IMG/VR virus record: IMGVR_UViG_3300025647_000231
Coordinates: 1-26,310 of that record
Direction: 5' to 3' (one strand)
DNA length: 26,310 nt
Source: a virus
The translations under genes were made by a program, and so were the position numbers. Below are positions 1 through 7,110 of this stretch, in pieces; positions within the stretch are counted from its first letter, which is position 1, and each line of letters opens with the position of its first letter. The notes beneath the pieces are model-generated. The model was not told where the DNA came from. It made no database searches and saw nothing but the letters and a program-made list of their open reading frames with translations.

Positions 1-13
1 CGCGCGCGCCAAG

Positions 14-226
14 ATGCGGATCGCAGAGTTCGCAGAGGAAGCGCTTTATGCTCGGGAGGCATCGAACGGGGCCAAGTTCGCCCTGGAAGTGAACCACGGC
101 TACGGCCGAGAAGATCGAGAAGGCGGCACGGGCGACGGCTTCGAGGTGAAAGTGATCCCGCCCGCATACGGGGAAGCGATCAAGGCGATCCCCAAGTGGC
201 AACCGGAAGGAGACGACGATGAATAG
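14..226 (+). CDS. hypothetical small phage protein, possibly 5'-truncated
   Basis: This is a 70-residue acidic protein ending in a Glu/Asp run, with no family I recognise. The reading frame is open to the left edge of the window and no convincing ribosome binding site precedes the first ATG at 14. The true start may therefore lie outside the window, making this the end of a longer gene. Its stop overlaps the start of the next gene (ATGAATAG), which is typical of phage operons and supports it being coding. Function is unknown. Confidence 0.5.
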   Translation: MRIAEFAEEALYAREASNGAKFALEVNHGYGREDREGGTGDGFEVKVIPPAYGEAIKAIPKWQPEGDDDE

Positions 227-497
227 GGCAGAGAAAGCGCAGGATCGCCGCCAGGATGGCGCGAGACGTGTTTCGGGCATCATGGGTGCCAAGAACAGAG
301 AAGGGCATCCAGCGGCCAGCACAGGAGGAGCAAGTGACTTGCGCTGCCCGCCGTGCAACCACGACTGCAACCAGGGAAGGGATTGCCCGGCTCGGGGTGA
401 GTTCTCGGAGCTGGGACGCGGGCCGGTTGCCTGGCATCTGTTCTGGGTCGCGGTTGGCTTTGTGCTTTGGGGGGCGCTGGCATGGATGATCGCGTGA
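219..497 (+). CDS. small Cys-rich protein with C-terminal membrane anchor
   Basis: This 92-residue ORF starts at an ATG preceded by a strong GGAAGGAG site and overlaps the stop of the gene before it. Residues from about 43 hold a Cys cluster (CPPC, then C-x3-C and C-x5-C type spacing, with NHDCNQGRDC visible) that could bind metal. The last 23 or so residues are strongly hydrophobic and Trp-rich (VAWHLFWVAV onward), reading as a single C-terminal transmembrane segment. The layout is therefore a soluble, basic, Cys-containing N-terminus anchored in the membrane by its tail. I recognise no family. A lysis-related role is possible for small phage membrane proteins, but nothing here proves it. 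The 3' end overlaps the next gene by 16 bases. Confidence 0.6.
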   Translation: MNRAEKAQDRRQDGARRVSGIMGAKNREGHPAASTGGASDLRCPPCNHDCNQGRDCPARGEFSELGRGPVAWHLFWVAVGFVLWGALAWMIA

Positions 498-760
498 AGC
501 AGGAGCTGCGCATCGAGCGCATTGACAGCGGCAGCGAGGAGGCGGTGATCGCCCAGGCGCTCGACCGCGTGGAGCCTGGCGACCTGGTGGTGTATCATCG
601 CGGCACGTCGGGCTCTGCGCCTCGATCCATCAAGGAGGCGGCAATGCTCCTGCATGATCGCGGGCTTTGCCTCTTGACGCATCGGATCACGGCCGAGCGC
701 AACCAGGACGGCGAGCGGATCGTGGATTACCTGGCGATCAAGGCGAGGGGAAAGCGGTGA
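482..760 (+). CDS. hypothetical protein (92 residues)
   Basis: The frame also allows a TTG start at 467. The ATG at 482 is preferred because it starts MDDRVKQE and sits just after a run of Gs able to act as a ribosome binding site. The protein is a mixed alpha/beta-looking 92-residue chain with a central hydrophobic strand (PGDLVVYHRG) and a C-terminal DYLAIKAR. I do not recognise it. It lies two genes upstream of the large terminase, where a small terminase subunit is often found, but I see no clear helix-turn-helix to support that role. Its stop overlaps the GTG start of the next small gene. Confidence 0.6.
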   Translation: MDDRVKQELRIERIDSGSEEAVIAQALDRVEPGDLVVYHRGTSGSAPRSIKEAAMLLHDRGLCLLTHRITAERNQDGERIVDYLAIKARGKR

Positions 761-858
761 CGGGATATCGGATCATTGGACGGGCAACGCTGGCGGTGAC
801 GTGCATCGCTGGCGTTCTCCAGCTCGGGGCCACGGTTCTGGAGCTGTTCGGATGGTGA
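757..858 (+). CDS. very small single-span membrane protein (33 residues)
   Basis: A GTG at 757 follows a good GAGGGGAAA site and overlaps the stop of the previous gene (GTGA). The product is 33 residues: a short polar N-terminus (MTGYRIIGRAT) and one hydrophobic stretch (LAVTCIAGVLQLGATVLELF) long enough to span a membrane. Its stop TGA overlaps the terminase start, so the three genes form a tight overlapping chain. The small size makes it easy to miss. The ribosome binding site and the overlaps at both ends are the reasons to keep it. Function unknown; a regulator of lysis or a small envelope protein is possible. Confidence 0.45.
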   Translation: MTGYRIIGRATLAVTCIAGVLQLGATVLELFGW

Positions 859-2489
859 CGCAGACCTGGACCTACGAGACAAGCCCGGTGGCCTGGGCCT
901 ACAAGCTCGACCGTTCGTTCGCGTCGTTCATCATCGGGCCGGTAGGCTCGGGCAAGTCGGTGCCAAGCCTGCAACGCATCCTCGATCTCGGCCAGGAGCA
1001 AGCGCCCAGCGCCGACGGCAAGAAGCGCAGCCGCTTTGCGATCATCCGCAACACCATGCCCGAGCTGCGATCCACAACGGCCGTGACCTATCAGCAGATT
1101 TACCCGGCCGACGCCTTCGGGGATATCGTCTGGCGATCACCGGCCACGCACATGATCGAGCCGCGCGGATCGAACCTGGAGATCGAGGTCAACCTGGTGG
1201 CGCTCGACAAGCCCAAGGACGTGAAGAAGCTCCTTTCGCTGGAGCTGACCGGGGCCTTCATCAACGAGATGCGCGAGGTGCCGCGATCCGTCATTACCCG
1301 CCTGACCGAGCGTGTCGGCCGGTTCGGGGTGAACGAGCGCCCGACCACCTGGAGCGGCATCTGGGGCGACACCAACCCGCCCGACGCCGATCATTGGCTC
1401 TACGGCTGGCATCACCGCGAGACGCCCGAGGGCTACAGCTTCCACCAGCAACCGCCCGGCGTCCTGGAGGTAAAGCCCAGGGGCGGCGGTGCCGAGATCG
1501 TGGACGAGAATTTCCCCGAGTATCAGGGCGTGCGCCTCACGTCGGCCGAGGTGCTGATCTGGTATCGAGGCAAGGTGCGGCGCGTCGAGTGCCCTATCGA
1601 GGTGATCCGAGCGGCGGATCGGTTCTGGATCGTGAACCCCTGGCAAGAGAACCTGGTCGCGCTGTCCCGCGTCGATGCTGGATCGAACCCGCTCGGGGTG
1701 CGGAGCTACTACGGCCGCGCGCTGGCAGGCAAGACGCTGGAGGAAATCCAGAGCTATCTCCAGGGCGTCTACACCTTCGTGACAGACGGGCGGCGCGTGG
1801 TCCCGCAATACAATGGCCAGGTGCATGGCGTGGATCACCTGCCGATCCTGCCTGACGAGCCGATCTACATCGGGGCCGACATTGGCGGCGGCACGCTCCA
1901 GCCTTCGGCGCTCCTGTTCCAGCGGCATCCCAAGGGCGTGTTGCTCGCGCACCGCGAGGTGGTGTGCTTCGACATGGGGATCAAGCGCTTTGGCGAGCTG
2001 GTGGGCGAGGCCCTGGTCAAGCACTTCCCCGATCACGTCGCCAAGGGGCTGACCGGCAAGGGCTGGGGCGATCCGGCCGGTGGCAAGCGCGACGAGATAT
2101 TCGAGACGGCATCCTTCGACTGGCTGCGCTCGCAACACGGCATCAACCTGGAGCCCGCGCCGACCCAAGACCCGAAGATGCGGATCGCGGCGCTGGCCGG
2201 GCCGTGCGAGCGGATGATCGAGGGCAAGCCAGGGCTCCTGGTCAACAAGCGCAACTGCCCGATGCTGCACAAGGGGCTCATGGGTGCCTGGCACTTCAAG
2301 CGGCTGGCCGTGTCCGGCGAGGATCGCTATGCCGACAAGCCCTCGAAGAACGACGAAAGCCACATCTGCGACGGGGCGGGCTATGGCTTCCTGGGTGTGG
2401 GCGAGTTCGACCGTCTGGGCGGCAGGCAGGACTTCGGGAAAGGACCGGCATCCTTCCAGGCTGATGGCGACTTTGACGTGTTCGCTTGA
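852..2489 (+). CDS. terL: terminase large subunit (TerL)
   Basis: This is the ATP-driven DNA packaging motor and headful or site nuclease, acting at the portal vertex of the procapsid. The 545-residue chain has both expected parts. In the N-terminal ATPase, Walker A is GPVGSGKS (residues 29-36) and a Walker B-like strand ends in GAFINE (134-139, catalytic Glu139, with Asn where Asp is usual). In the C-terminal RNase H-like nuclease, acidic residues sit at Asp343 (IGADIGGG), Asp407 (GWGDPAGG) and Asp507 (SHICDGAGY), matching the usual three-carboxylate pattern. The ATG at 852 is chosen over an upstream GTG at 801 because a GGAG lies 8 bases ahead and it overlaps the stop of the preceding small gene. 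The length is normal for the family. Confidence 0.93.
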   Translation: MVTQTWTYETSPVAWAYKLDRSFASFIIGPVGSGKSVPSLQRILDLGQEQAPSADGKKRSRFAIIRNTMPELRSTTAVTYQQIYPADAFGDIVWRSPATHMIEPRGSNLEIEVNLVALDKPKDVKKLLSLELTGAFINEMREVPRSVITRLTERVGRFGVNERPTTWSGIWGDTNPPDADHWLYGWHHRETPEGYSFHQQPPGVLEVKPRGGGAEIVDENFPEYQGVRLTSAEVLIWYRGKVRRVECPIEVIRAADRFWIVNPWQENLVALSRVDAGSNPLGVRSYYGRALAGKTLEEIQSYLQGVYTFVTDGRRVVPQYNGQVHGVDHLPILPDEPIYIGADIGGGTLQPSALLFQRHPKGVLLAHREVVCFDMGIKRFGELVGEALVKHFPDHVAKGLTGKGWGDPAGGKRDEIFETASFDWLRSQHGINLEPAPTQDPKMRIAALAGPCERMIEGKPGLLVNKRNCPMLHKGLMGAWHFKRLAVSGEDRYADKPSKNDESHICDGAGYGFLGVGEFDRLGGRQDFGKGPASFQADGDFDVFA

Positions 2490-2512
2490 CCGTGCAGCGG
2501 GGCAGGGTGTAT

Positions 2513-2540
2513 GCAATTCCGAACAAAACAAGGGAATTGC
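2513..2540 (+). promoter_or_regulatory. inverted repeat overlapping the ribosome binding site of the next gene
   Basis: Perfect 8-base arms, GCAATTCC (2513-2520) and GGAATTGC (2533-2540), are separated by a 12-base A-rich spacer in otherwise GC-rich DNA. The only credible ribosome binding site for the gene starting at 2545 (AAGGGA, about 2530-2535) runs into the right arm. It could be an RNA hairpin limiting translation or a protein operator. There is no T tract, so it is not a standard terminator. Confidence 0.5.
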
Positions 2541-2544
2541 GATC

Positions 2545-2745
2545 ATGGCCGAGGACGACGTGCAGCGCGAAACCGTGACGCCGCCTTGGAAGCGATTTAC
2601 AAAAGCCGAGGAAGATCAACGGCTTGACGTGTTGGACGCTCGGATCGAGCGCAGAAAAGCGATCCTTGAATGGGATCAGCGCGAGCGAACCAGGATCATG
2701 CACCGGGCGATCCGCCGGATGCGCAGAGCGGAGGGGAAGGAATGA
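2545..2745 (+). CDS. hypothetical small charged protein (66 residues)
   Basis: The ORF is open far upstream, overlapping the terminase, but the ATG at 2545 (MAEDDVQRE) is the first with a usable ribosome binding site (AAGGGA). The product is helical-looking and very rich in Arg, Glu and Asp (KAEEDQRLDVLDARIERR, then RMRRAEGKE), consistent with a short coiled coil. I recognise no family. A 54-base gap carrying an inverted repeat separates it from the terminase. Its stop overlaps the next start as ATGA, implying translational coupling. Confidence 0.6.
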   Translation: MAEDDVQRETVTPPWKRFTKAEEDQRLDVLDARIERRKAILEWDQRERTRIMHRAIRRMRRAEGKE

Positions 2746-2936
2746 AGATCAAGGCCGAGATGGGTGCTTATTCCAGCGTGGTGGGCAACAGCGTCCACCT
2801 GATCGCGGATGATGGGCGGATGATCGGACAGGTGGCGATCCTGTGCCACACTGACGATCTGCGAGGCAAGGAAACGCAGACCGAGCTTTGCCGGGTGATC
2901 TGTGACGCGATCAACGCGGAGGCGACCGATGGGTGA
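2742..2936 (+). CDS. hypothetical protein (64 residues)
   Basis: The start at ATG 2742 follows a strong GAGGGGAAGGA and overlaps the previous stop (ATGA). The protein reads MKIKAEMGAYSS then a beta-type stretch (VHLIADDGRMIGQVAIL) and a short helical end (LCRVICDAINAE). It resembles many short phage accessory proteins of unknown role, and I cannot name a family. Its 3' end overlaps the next small gene by eight bases. Confidence 0.6.
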   Translation: MKIKAEMGAYSSVVGNSVHLIADDGRMIGQVAILCHTDDLRGKETQTELCRVICDAINAEATDG

Positions 2937-3081
2937 CGCGATCTGGAGGGCGTTGGCGATGCTGCCTGGACTGCCCGAGCTGGGGGCGTATCCCACGCCG
3001 CTGGAGTGTGCCGAGGCGGCGGATTACTTCGCTGGGTTCCTCGGGGTGGCGGTGCAATGCTTCGCGGCGGTGTCGGCATGA
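2929..3081 (+). CDS. hypothetical 50-residue protein
   Basis: A short gene between two better-sized ones. The ATG at 2929 has GGAGG six bases upstream and overlaps the preceding stop. Translation gives a 50-residue protein beginning MGDAIWRALAMLPGLP and ending AVQCFAAVSA, with a hydrophobic, Ala-rich C-terminal half. The stop overlaps the next start (ATGA at 3078), which fills what would otherwise be a gap in the overlapping chain. No family recognised; function unknown. Confidence 0.55.
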   Translation: MGDAIWRALAMLPGLPELGAYPTPLECAEAADYFAGFLGVAVQCFAAVSA

Positions 3082-3356
3082 GCGAGGCCATGTTCATCTG
3101 CGAGGGGTGCGGCAAGGTCTATCCCGACACCTGCCCGACGTGCCCAGATCGAGGCGACGGCCGGGGCGTGACGGTCCACCAGATCAAGCAGGCGCTACGC
3201 GACAGCCCGACGGTGGGAGACGTGAACCATGCGGCCAAGCACTACGGGCGGCACGTTGCGATCCTGGTGCGCGAAGGCGGCGATGCTCGAACGATGGCGA
3301 TCCAGATCAAGAACCTGGCAAGCTATCGCCGCTGGGAGTTGGGGTATCGGCCATGA
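3078..3356 (+). CDS. small zinc-ribbon protein
   Basis: This 92-residue protein has an N-terminal CxxC-x7-CxxC pattern (Cys8, Cys11, Cys19, Cys22; CEGCG and CPTC), the signature of a small zinc ribbon. After it comes a helical, basic region (HQIKQALRD, HAAKHYGRHVAIL) that could contact nucleic acid. I chose the ATG at 3078 because it overlaps the previous stop as ATGA, although its ribosome binding site is weak. An ATG at 3060 in the same frame is an alternative. DNA or RNA binding is a reasonable guess from the fold but is not shown. The stop overlaps the start of the nuclease gene. Confidence 0.6.
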   Translation: MSEAMFICEGCGKVYPDTCPTCPDRGDGRGVTVHQIKQALRDSPTVGDVNHAAKHYGRHVAILVREGGDARTMAIQIKNLASYRRWELGYRP

Positions 3357-3769
3357 GTAACCGCATGACAGCCGCCCAGCTCCAGGCGTTCTACAAGGCC
3401 GACGGCGACCACAGCGCGCCGCGCCAGGACCGCGAGGGGCCGATCCACAAGGGCATCCTCCAGCTCCTCGATCTCGCGTTGCCAGGCGATGCGATCTACC
3501 ACCACAGCCCGAACGAGCTGGACATGGCCGGGGCCGAGGCCGCGCGCCAGATCGCCAAGGCTCGCAAGCTGGGCACCAAGCCAGGCTGGCCGGATATCGA
3601 GATCATCTGGCAGGGCCGAGCTTACTTCCTGGAGGTCAAGGCCGACAGCAGCCAAAGCGATGCGCAGAAGGATATCCAGCGCGACCTGGTGCGGGCCGGT
3701 GCGAGCTATGCCGTGGTGCGATCCGTCACCGAGGCCGAGGCGATACTGAAATCCTGGGGGCTTACATGA
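3353..3769 (+). CDS. VRR-NUC-like PD-(D/E)XK nuclease
   Basis: This 138-residue protein matches the small phage VRR-NUC nucleases. It has an N-terminal helix (EGPIHKGILQLLDLAL, about 28-43), the motif GWPD with Asp81, then a strand carrying Glu94-Val-Lys96 (YFLEVKA), followed by a Gln/Asp-containing helix (about 98-110). Asp81, Glu94 and Lys96 are the expected metal-binding and catalytic residues. VRR-NUC enzymes act on branched DNA structures. In a phage this could serve recombination or clean-up of packaging or replication intermediates. The much longer open frame upstream is discarded. ATG 3353 overlaps the previous stop (ATGA) and has GGGAG/GGGG upstream. The nuclease fold is well supported, the exact substrate is not. 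Confidence 0.8.
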   Translation: MSNRMTAAQLQAFYKADGDHSAPRQDREGPIHKGILQLLDLALPGDAIYHHSPNELDMAGAEAARQIAKARKLGTKPGWPDIEIIWQGRAYFLEVKADSSQSDAQKDIQRDLVRAGASYAVVRSVTEAEAILKSWGLT

Positions 3770-4257
3770 CCGATCCCGATCTCGACCTATCCATCCCGTC
3801 GCTGATGCGCGCCTGCAAGGGTAACGTGGCGATGCTGCCGAGCTTCATGGTTCACGACGACGACGTGTGGCCGCGCTCCGGCGTGGTCAGGACCGACAGC
3901 AAGGGCCGCATCCACATGCGCCGCTCGACGTTCATTCGCGCCGTGGTGGGCAAGCTGCCGATCCGCGAGGGCGTTTGGCATCGGATCGACTGCCAGGAGT
4001 TCCACCTGGACCTGAAACCGCACCACCTCCAGGGATCGAGCGACCAGGAGGGAGGCAACCGCAGACTGGCGGCGCGCACCGTGGCGAAAGCCGATTGGGC
4101 CGGACGCATCAAGGGAGATGAAGGCTATGGCAATGCTCCATCCGGGGATCACCGGCAACAGGACGTTGAGCGAGATGTTGCAGAGGCTAAGGCCCGAGGA
4201 ACAAGCGGAAGCGTTGGCTCAACCGTATTTGCCCGAGATGGTGGCGACGACGGCTAA
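3766..4257 (+). CDS. hypothetical protein with an unusual overlapping 3' end
   Basis: The start ATG overlaps the nuclease stop and has GGGGG upstream. The 163-residue product has a compact-looking first 115 residues (LMRACKGNVAMLPSF, GRIHMRRSTFIRAVVGK, EFHLDLKPHHLQ). Its last 45 or so are Gly/Asp/Arg-rich and disordered-looking, read from DNA that also encodes the start of the next protein in another frame. The overlap is about 130 bases, far longer than any other here. Either both frames are used, or the reading frame has lost an earlier stop. No family recognised. Confidence 0.5.
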   Translation: MTDPDLDLSIPSLMRACKGNVAMLPSFMVHDDDVWPRSGVVRTDSKGRIHMRRSTFIRAVVGKLPIREGVWHRIDCQEFHLDLKPHHLQGSSDQEGGNRRLAARTVAKADWAGRIKGDEGYGNAPSGDHRQQDVERDVAEAKARGTSGSVGSTVFARDGGDDG

Positions 4258-4582
4258 GTGGGCCTGGACCCTGGAGGACGATCACGGCGAGTTCGTTGCC
4301 AGCATGGCGATCATGCCCGACGTAAACCGGCGCGGCTGGTTCGTGTCGTATCCCGGCGCTGCAATCCGATCCTCGGCCGAGCTTCGCCCGCTGTTCCGGC
4401 TATACACGATCTTCCGCGACAGCGGCGCGGTGTATGACGAGCTGCGTGCCTGGGTGGCCTCGGAGGACCAAAGAGCGATTAGATTTGCCGAATGGTTCGG
4501 TTTTCGGCTAGATTGCGGGCCAGCGACCGCGTTTTCACCGACGGGTCGGGATATGAGTTTATACCTATGGAGGCGACCATGA
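4127..4582 (+). CDS. GNAT-like phage protein (putative acetyltransferase fold)
   Basis: This 151-residue protein has the flavour of the small GNAT-fold proteins often found next to phage packaging and head genes. It shows an acidic strand pair (WAWTLEDDHGEFVASMAIMP), a central segment with RLYTIFRDSG, and a late motif EDQRAIRFAEWFGF that looks like the GNAT helix-to-strand 'F-GF' end. The classic acetyl-CoA loop (Q/R-x-x-G-x-G/A) is not visible, so catalysis is doubtful. An ATG at 4118 is directly adjacent to the AAGGGAG site and cannot use it. The ATG at 4127 is nine bases away and is chosen. The stop overlaps the next start as ATGA. Confidence 0.55.
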   Translation: MAMLHPGITGNRTLSEMLQRLRPEEQAEALAQPYLPEMVATTAKWAWTLEDDHGEFVASMAIMPDVNRRGWFVSYPGAAIRSSAELRPLFRLYTIFRDSGAVYDELRAWVASEDQRAIRFAEWFGFRLDCGPATAFSPTGRDMSLYLWRRP

Positions 4583-4788
4583 GCGGAATGTTTGGTGGAG
4601 GCGGGGCCAGCAAGGAAGCCGAGAAGCAATCGGCGCAGGCGCGGCGCGAGCGGCAAACCTCGAACGAGGAAGCGAACCGGGCGCAGCAGCGCGGCGAGCG
4701 TGGCGGTGGTGCCGGTGCAGGCACGCGAGGGCGGGACATGCTGATCGGCAACCTGTCACAGCGCCTCAAAGATACGCTTGGGGGCTGA
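4579..4788 (+). CDS. small Gly-rich phage protein of unknown role
   Basis: A 69-residue protein starting MSGMFGGGGASKEAEK. It has a Gly-rich N-terminus, a helical Gln/Arg/Glu middle (SAQARRERQTSNEEANRAQQ), a second Gly/Arg-rich patch, and a short end (LIGNLSQRLKDTLGG). Small proteins opening with a Gly/Phe patch followed by a charged helix are common beside phage head and tail genes, but I cannot assign a job. ATG 4579 is chosen over ATG 4567 because GGAGG at 4569-4573 fits it and it overlaps the previous stop. It sits directly before the portal gene, two bases away. Confidence 0.6.
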   Translation: MSGMFGGGGASKEAEKQSAQARRERQTSNEEANRAQQRGERGGGAGAGTRGRDMLIGNLSQRLKDTLGG

Positions 4789-4790
4789 TC

Positions 4791-6422
4791 GTGGCACAGT
4801 GGGACGTTGAAAAGGCTTGGAAGGCGATAGCCAAGGCCAAGAGCGACAAGGAAGCCTCCGATGATATCTACAAGGAGGCGATGGAGCTGACGTTCCCCGA
4901 CCGCGAGAATTTCGTGAAGCGGAAGGAGGGCCAGCAGAAGGCGGCTTACAACTGGGACAGCACGCCCCAGGTGTCGGTGATCCGCGCGGCGAACCGGCTT
5001 TCATCCGACTTCACACCGCAGTTCCAGGACTGGTTCGAGATCGGCCTGGGGCCAGCGGCCGAGCAAATGCCAGACGAGACGTTCCAGGAGGCCGTGGGCA
5101 AGCCGAAGGACGAAAGCAAGGCCGAGCTGGAGGCGATCACCAAGATCGTGCAGGCCGTGTTCAACGGGCCAGGCTTCCCGACAGCCTCGAACGAAACCTA
5201 CATCGACTGGCACTATGGGCAGGGCGGGATGAAGATCACGCCGAACGACGACTTCCTGGGCGAGCCGGTGGTGTTCCAGGCCATGCCCATGTCGCATTTC
5301 TACGCCTACGAGGGGCCGAACGGGCGGCTGGATCGCTGGTTCTTCTGGCACGAGCTGCGCGCCGATGCGATCACGACGGAATGGCCCGACGCCACGCTGC
5401 CGGAGAAGCTGCAAGAGGAGGCCGCGAAGCCGACGCCGCCGATGGTCAAGCTCGCCTCGGTGGTCTACCGCGACTATGACGAGAAGGAAGCGCCGTTCCG
5501 CTACGAGGTGTTCTGGCAAAAGGGGGCCGACAAGGCCCGCCTGGTCGAGCGCCAGAGCCGCACGTCGCCTTTCGTGACGCCGCGCTACTCCAAGCTGCCC
5601 GGCGAGAACCGGGGCCGGGGTCCGGTGCTGTTCGCCCTGCCCGATATCCGCACCGCCAACAAGATCGTGGAGCTGACCCTTCGCGCCGTGGCCGTGGCCG
5701 TGGCTGGGGTCTACACCGCGACCGACGGGGCGGTGAACGGGCCGATCTCGATCAAGCCCTACTCGATCATCAAGGTGCGCCGCAACGGCGGGCCGGACGG
5801 GCCGAGCCTCCAGCGCCTCGACAACCCCCAGCGGATCGACTTTGGCGAGCTGGTGCTGGACACGCTCCACATGAACATTCGCAAGGTGATCGGTGACAAC
5901 AGCCTGCCGCCCGAGGCTGGCCCGATCCGCACGGCGACCGAGTTCGTGCAGCGTGCCCGCGAGCTGGTGGCAGACCAGGCCGGTGGCCTCGGCCGTCTCT
6001 ATGCCGAGTTCGTGATCCCGTCGGTGCAGCGCGTGGTCGATATCCTGGAGGCGAAGCAAATACTGCCGACCCAGGGGCTCAAGATCGACCAGTTTTTGAT
6101 CGAGGTGCGCATGACAAGCCCGCTCGCGCGGGGCGAGGCCATGCAGGAGGTCGAGAACATCGTGCGCTTCATGGAGATGCTGAAAGCCATTGGCGGCGAT
6201 CAGCTCATGGGGTTTGAGATGGACCTGGAGAAAGTCACGCCGCGCCTTGGCGATCTGATGAACGTGCCGATGGACCTGCGCACCACCAAGGAACAGAAGG
6301 CCAAGCTGAAAGAGGCGGCGGCGGCGCAAGGGGCAGCGGCCCAGGGTGCCGATCCGGCGGTGGCAGCGCAGGCCGTCCAGGAGCAAGAAGCGCAGGAGGC
6401 GCAACGAAATGGCAGACGGTAA
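4791..6422 (+). CDS. portal protein (T7 gp8-like head-tail connector)
   Basis: The dodecameric ring at the unique capsid vertex through which DNA is packaged and ejected, and to which the tail attaches. The 543-residue length is typical of podovirus connectors. The N-terminus has the family-like helix followed by TFPDREN (residues 34-40), then DSTPQVSVIRAANRL and a central beta-rich region. The C-terminal third holds helices with VADQAGGLGRLYAEF and the RMTSPLARGEAMQEVENI segment characteristic of T7-type connectors. The last 45 residues are Ala/Gln-rich (AAAAQGAAAQGAD) and probably flexible. Translation starts at GTG 4791, with a G-run about seven bases upstream. Its end overlaps the start of the Bbp19-like gene. 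Confidence 0.9.
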   Translation: MAQWDVEKAWKAIAKAKSDKEASDDIYKEAMELTFPDRENFVKRKEGQQKAAYNWDSTPQVSVIRAANRLSSDFTPQFQDWFEIGLGPAAEQMPDETFQEAVGKPKDESKAELEAITKIVQAVFNGPGFPTASNETYIDWHYGQGGMKITPNDDFLGEPVVFQAMPMSHFYAYEGPNGRLDRWFFWHELRADAITTEWPDATLPEKLQEEAAKPTPPMVKLASVVYRDYDEKEAPFRYEVFWQKGADKARLVERQSRTSPFVTPRYSKLPGENRGRGPVLFALPDIRTANKIVELTLRAVAVAVAGVYTATDGAVNGPISIKPYSIIKVRRNGGPDGPSLQRLDNPQRIDFGELVLDTLHMNIRKVIGDNSLPPEAGPIRTATEFVQRARELVADQAGGLGRLYAEFVIPSVQRVVDILEAKQILPTQGLKIDQFLIEVRMTSPLARGEAMQEVENIVRFMEMLKAIGGDQLMGFEMDLEKVTPRLGDLMNVPMDLRTTKEQKAKLKEAAAAQGAAAQGADPAVAAQAVQEQEAQEAQRNGRR

Positions 6423-6732
6423 CACCGGGCTCGACGCCCTGTTCGAGAATGGCGACAGCGAAGCCTGGCGCGATCTCATGCGGCGCACCGAGGACCAGGC
6501 ACCGATCCGGCAAGGGGTCGATCCCGAGCTTTACTCGGTGGTGTTCTCGACGCCTGCCGGGCGCGAGGTGCTGGCGGATATGTATAACCGCTACGTCAAC
6601 GTAACACGCTGCATCCCAGGCCAGGGACCGGACGCGGCGTTCTACCGTGAGGGCATGGCGCAAGTCGTGTTCGATATCGTTCACAACATCGCCCTGGCGC
6701 ATGAAGGAGAAGGCAATGGCAAAGAAGGATGA
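6409..6732 (+). CDS. Bbp19-like phage protein
   Basis: A 107-residue protein matching the pattern of the Bbp19 family from Bordetella phage BPP-1 and relatives: VFSTPAGREVLADMYNRY in the middle, then AAFYREGMAQVVFDIVHNI. These proteins lie between portal and scaffold or capsid genes in many podoviruses, exactly as here. Their function is not established, though the position suggests a role in head assembly. The ATG at 6409 has GGAGG eight bases upstream. The frame overlaps both the portal end and the next gene start. Confidence 0.65.
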   Translation: MADGNTGLDALFENGDSEAWRDLMRRTEDQAPIRQGVDPELYSVVFSTPAGREVLADMYNRYVNVTRCIPGQGPDAAFYREGMAQVVFDIVHNIALAHEGEGNGKEG

Positions 6733-7069
6733 TCTGATCGAGGAGGCCAAGGGCCTCGGGATCGAGCTGGACAGCAACGAGACGGTGGCCGACCTGGAGG
6801 CCAAGATCGCAGAGGCCAAGGCGGCGCTGCCCGCTCCGGTCGAGGGCGAGCTGACGCGCTCCAAGGTGAACCGGGGCTCGCGCCGTCGGATCGAGCGCGC
6901 GATCACGCGGCTGAACGAGGAGATGGACGCGGCGATCAAGGAGTTCGACCACCAGGCGTTCGTCGCTGACGAGGACGGCAACCGCACGGCCGAATGGCCC
7001 GCTGTAACACGGCTGCGCGAGGCGAAGATTGAGGTCAACGACCAGGTGAACCAGCTCCTCGCGGGCTGA
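6716..7069 (+). CDS. small protein with N-terminal HeH/SAP-like motif
   Basis: A 117-residue protein. Its first 38 or so residues (KKDDLIEEAKGLGIEL, then ETVADLEAKIAEAKA) fit the helix-extended-helix motif (HeH/LEM/SAP-like) that phage structural genes often carry and that can bind nucleic acid. The remainder is a helical stretch rich in Arg and Glu (RGSRRRIERAITRLNEEMD) ending in VNDQVNQLLAG. ATG 6716 is chosen because AAGGAGA precedes it; an upstream in-frame ATG lacks this site. It overlaps the Bbp19-like gene and ends 41 bases before the scaffold. The role is unknown, but it is probably part of head morphogenesis. Confidence 0.6.
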   Translation: MAKKDDLIEEAKGLGIELDSNETVADLEAKIAEAKAALPAPVEGELTRSKVNRGSRRRIERAITRLNEEMDAAIKEFDHQAFVADEDGNRTAEWPAVTRLREAKIEVNDQVNQLLAG

Positions 7070-7110
7070 TCTGAAAACCCACACCCCAGCGAAACAAGGA
7101 GACGACGTGC

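Noticed and set aside
1137-2546. Long open frame on the minus strand across the terminase (469 codons)
   Set aside because: It mirrors the terminase codons in GC-rich DNA, has no ribosome binding site and the product has no recognisable features, while the plus strand has clear motifs.
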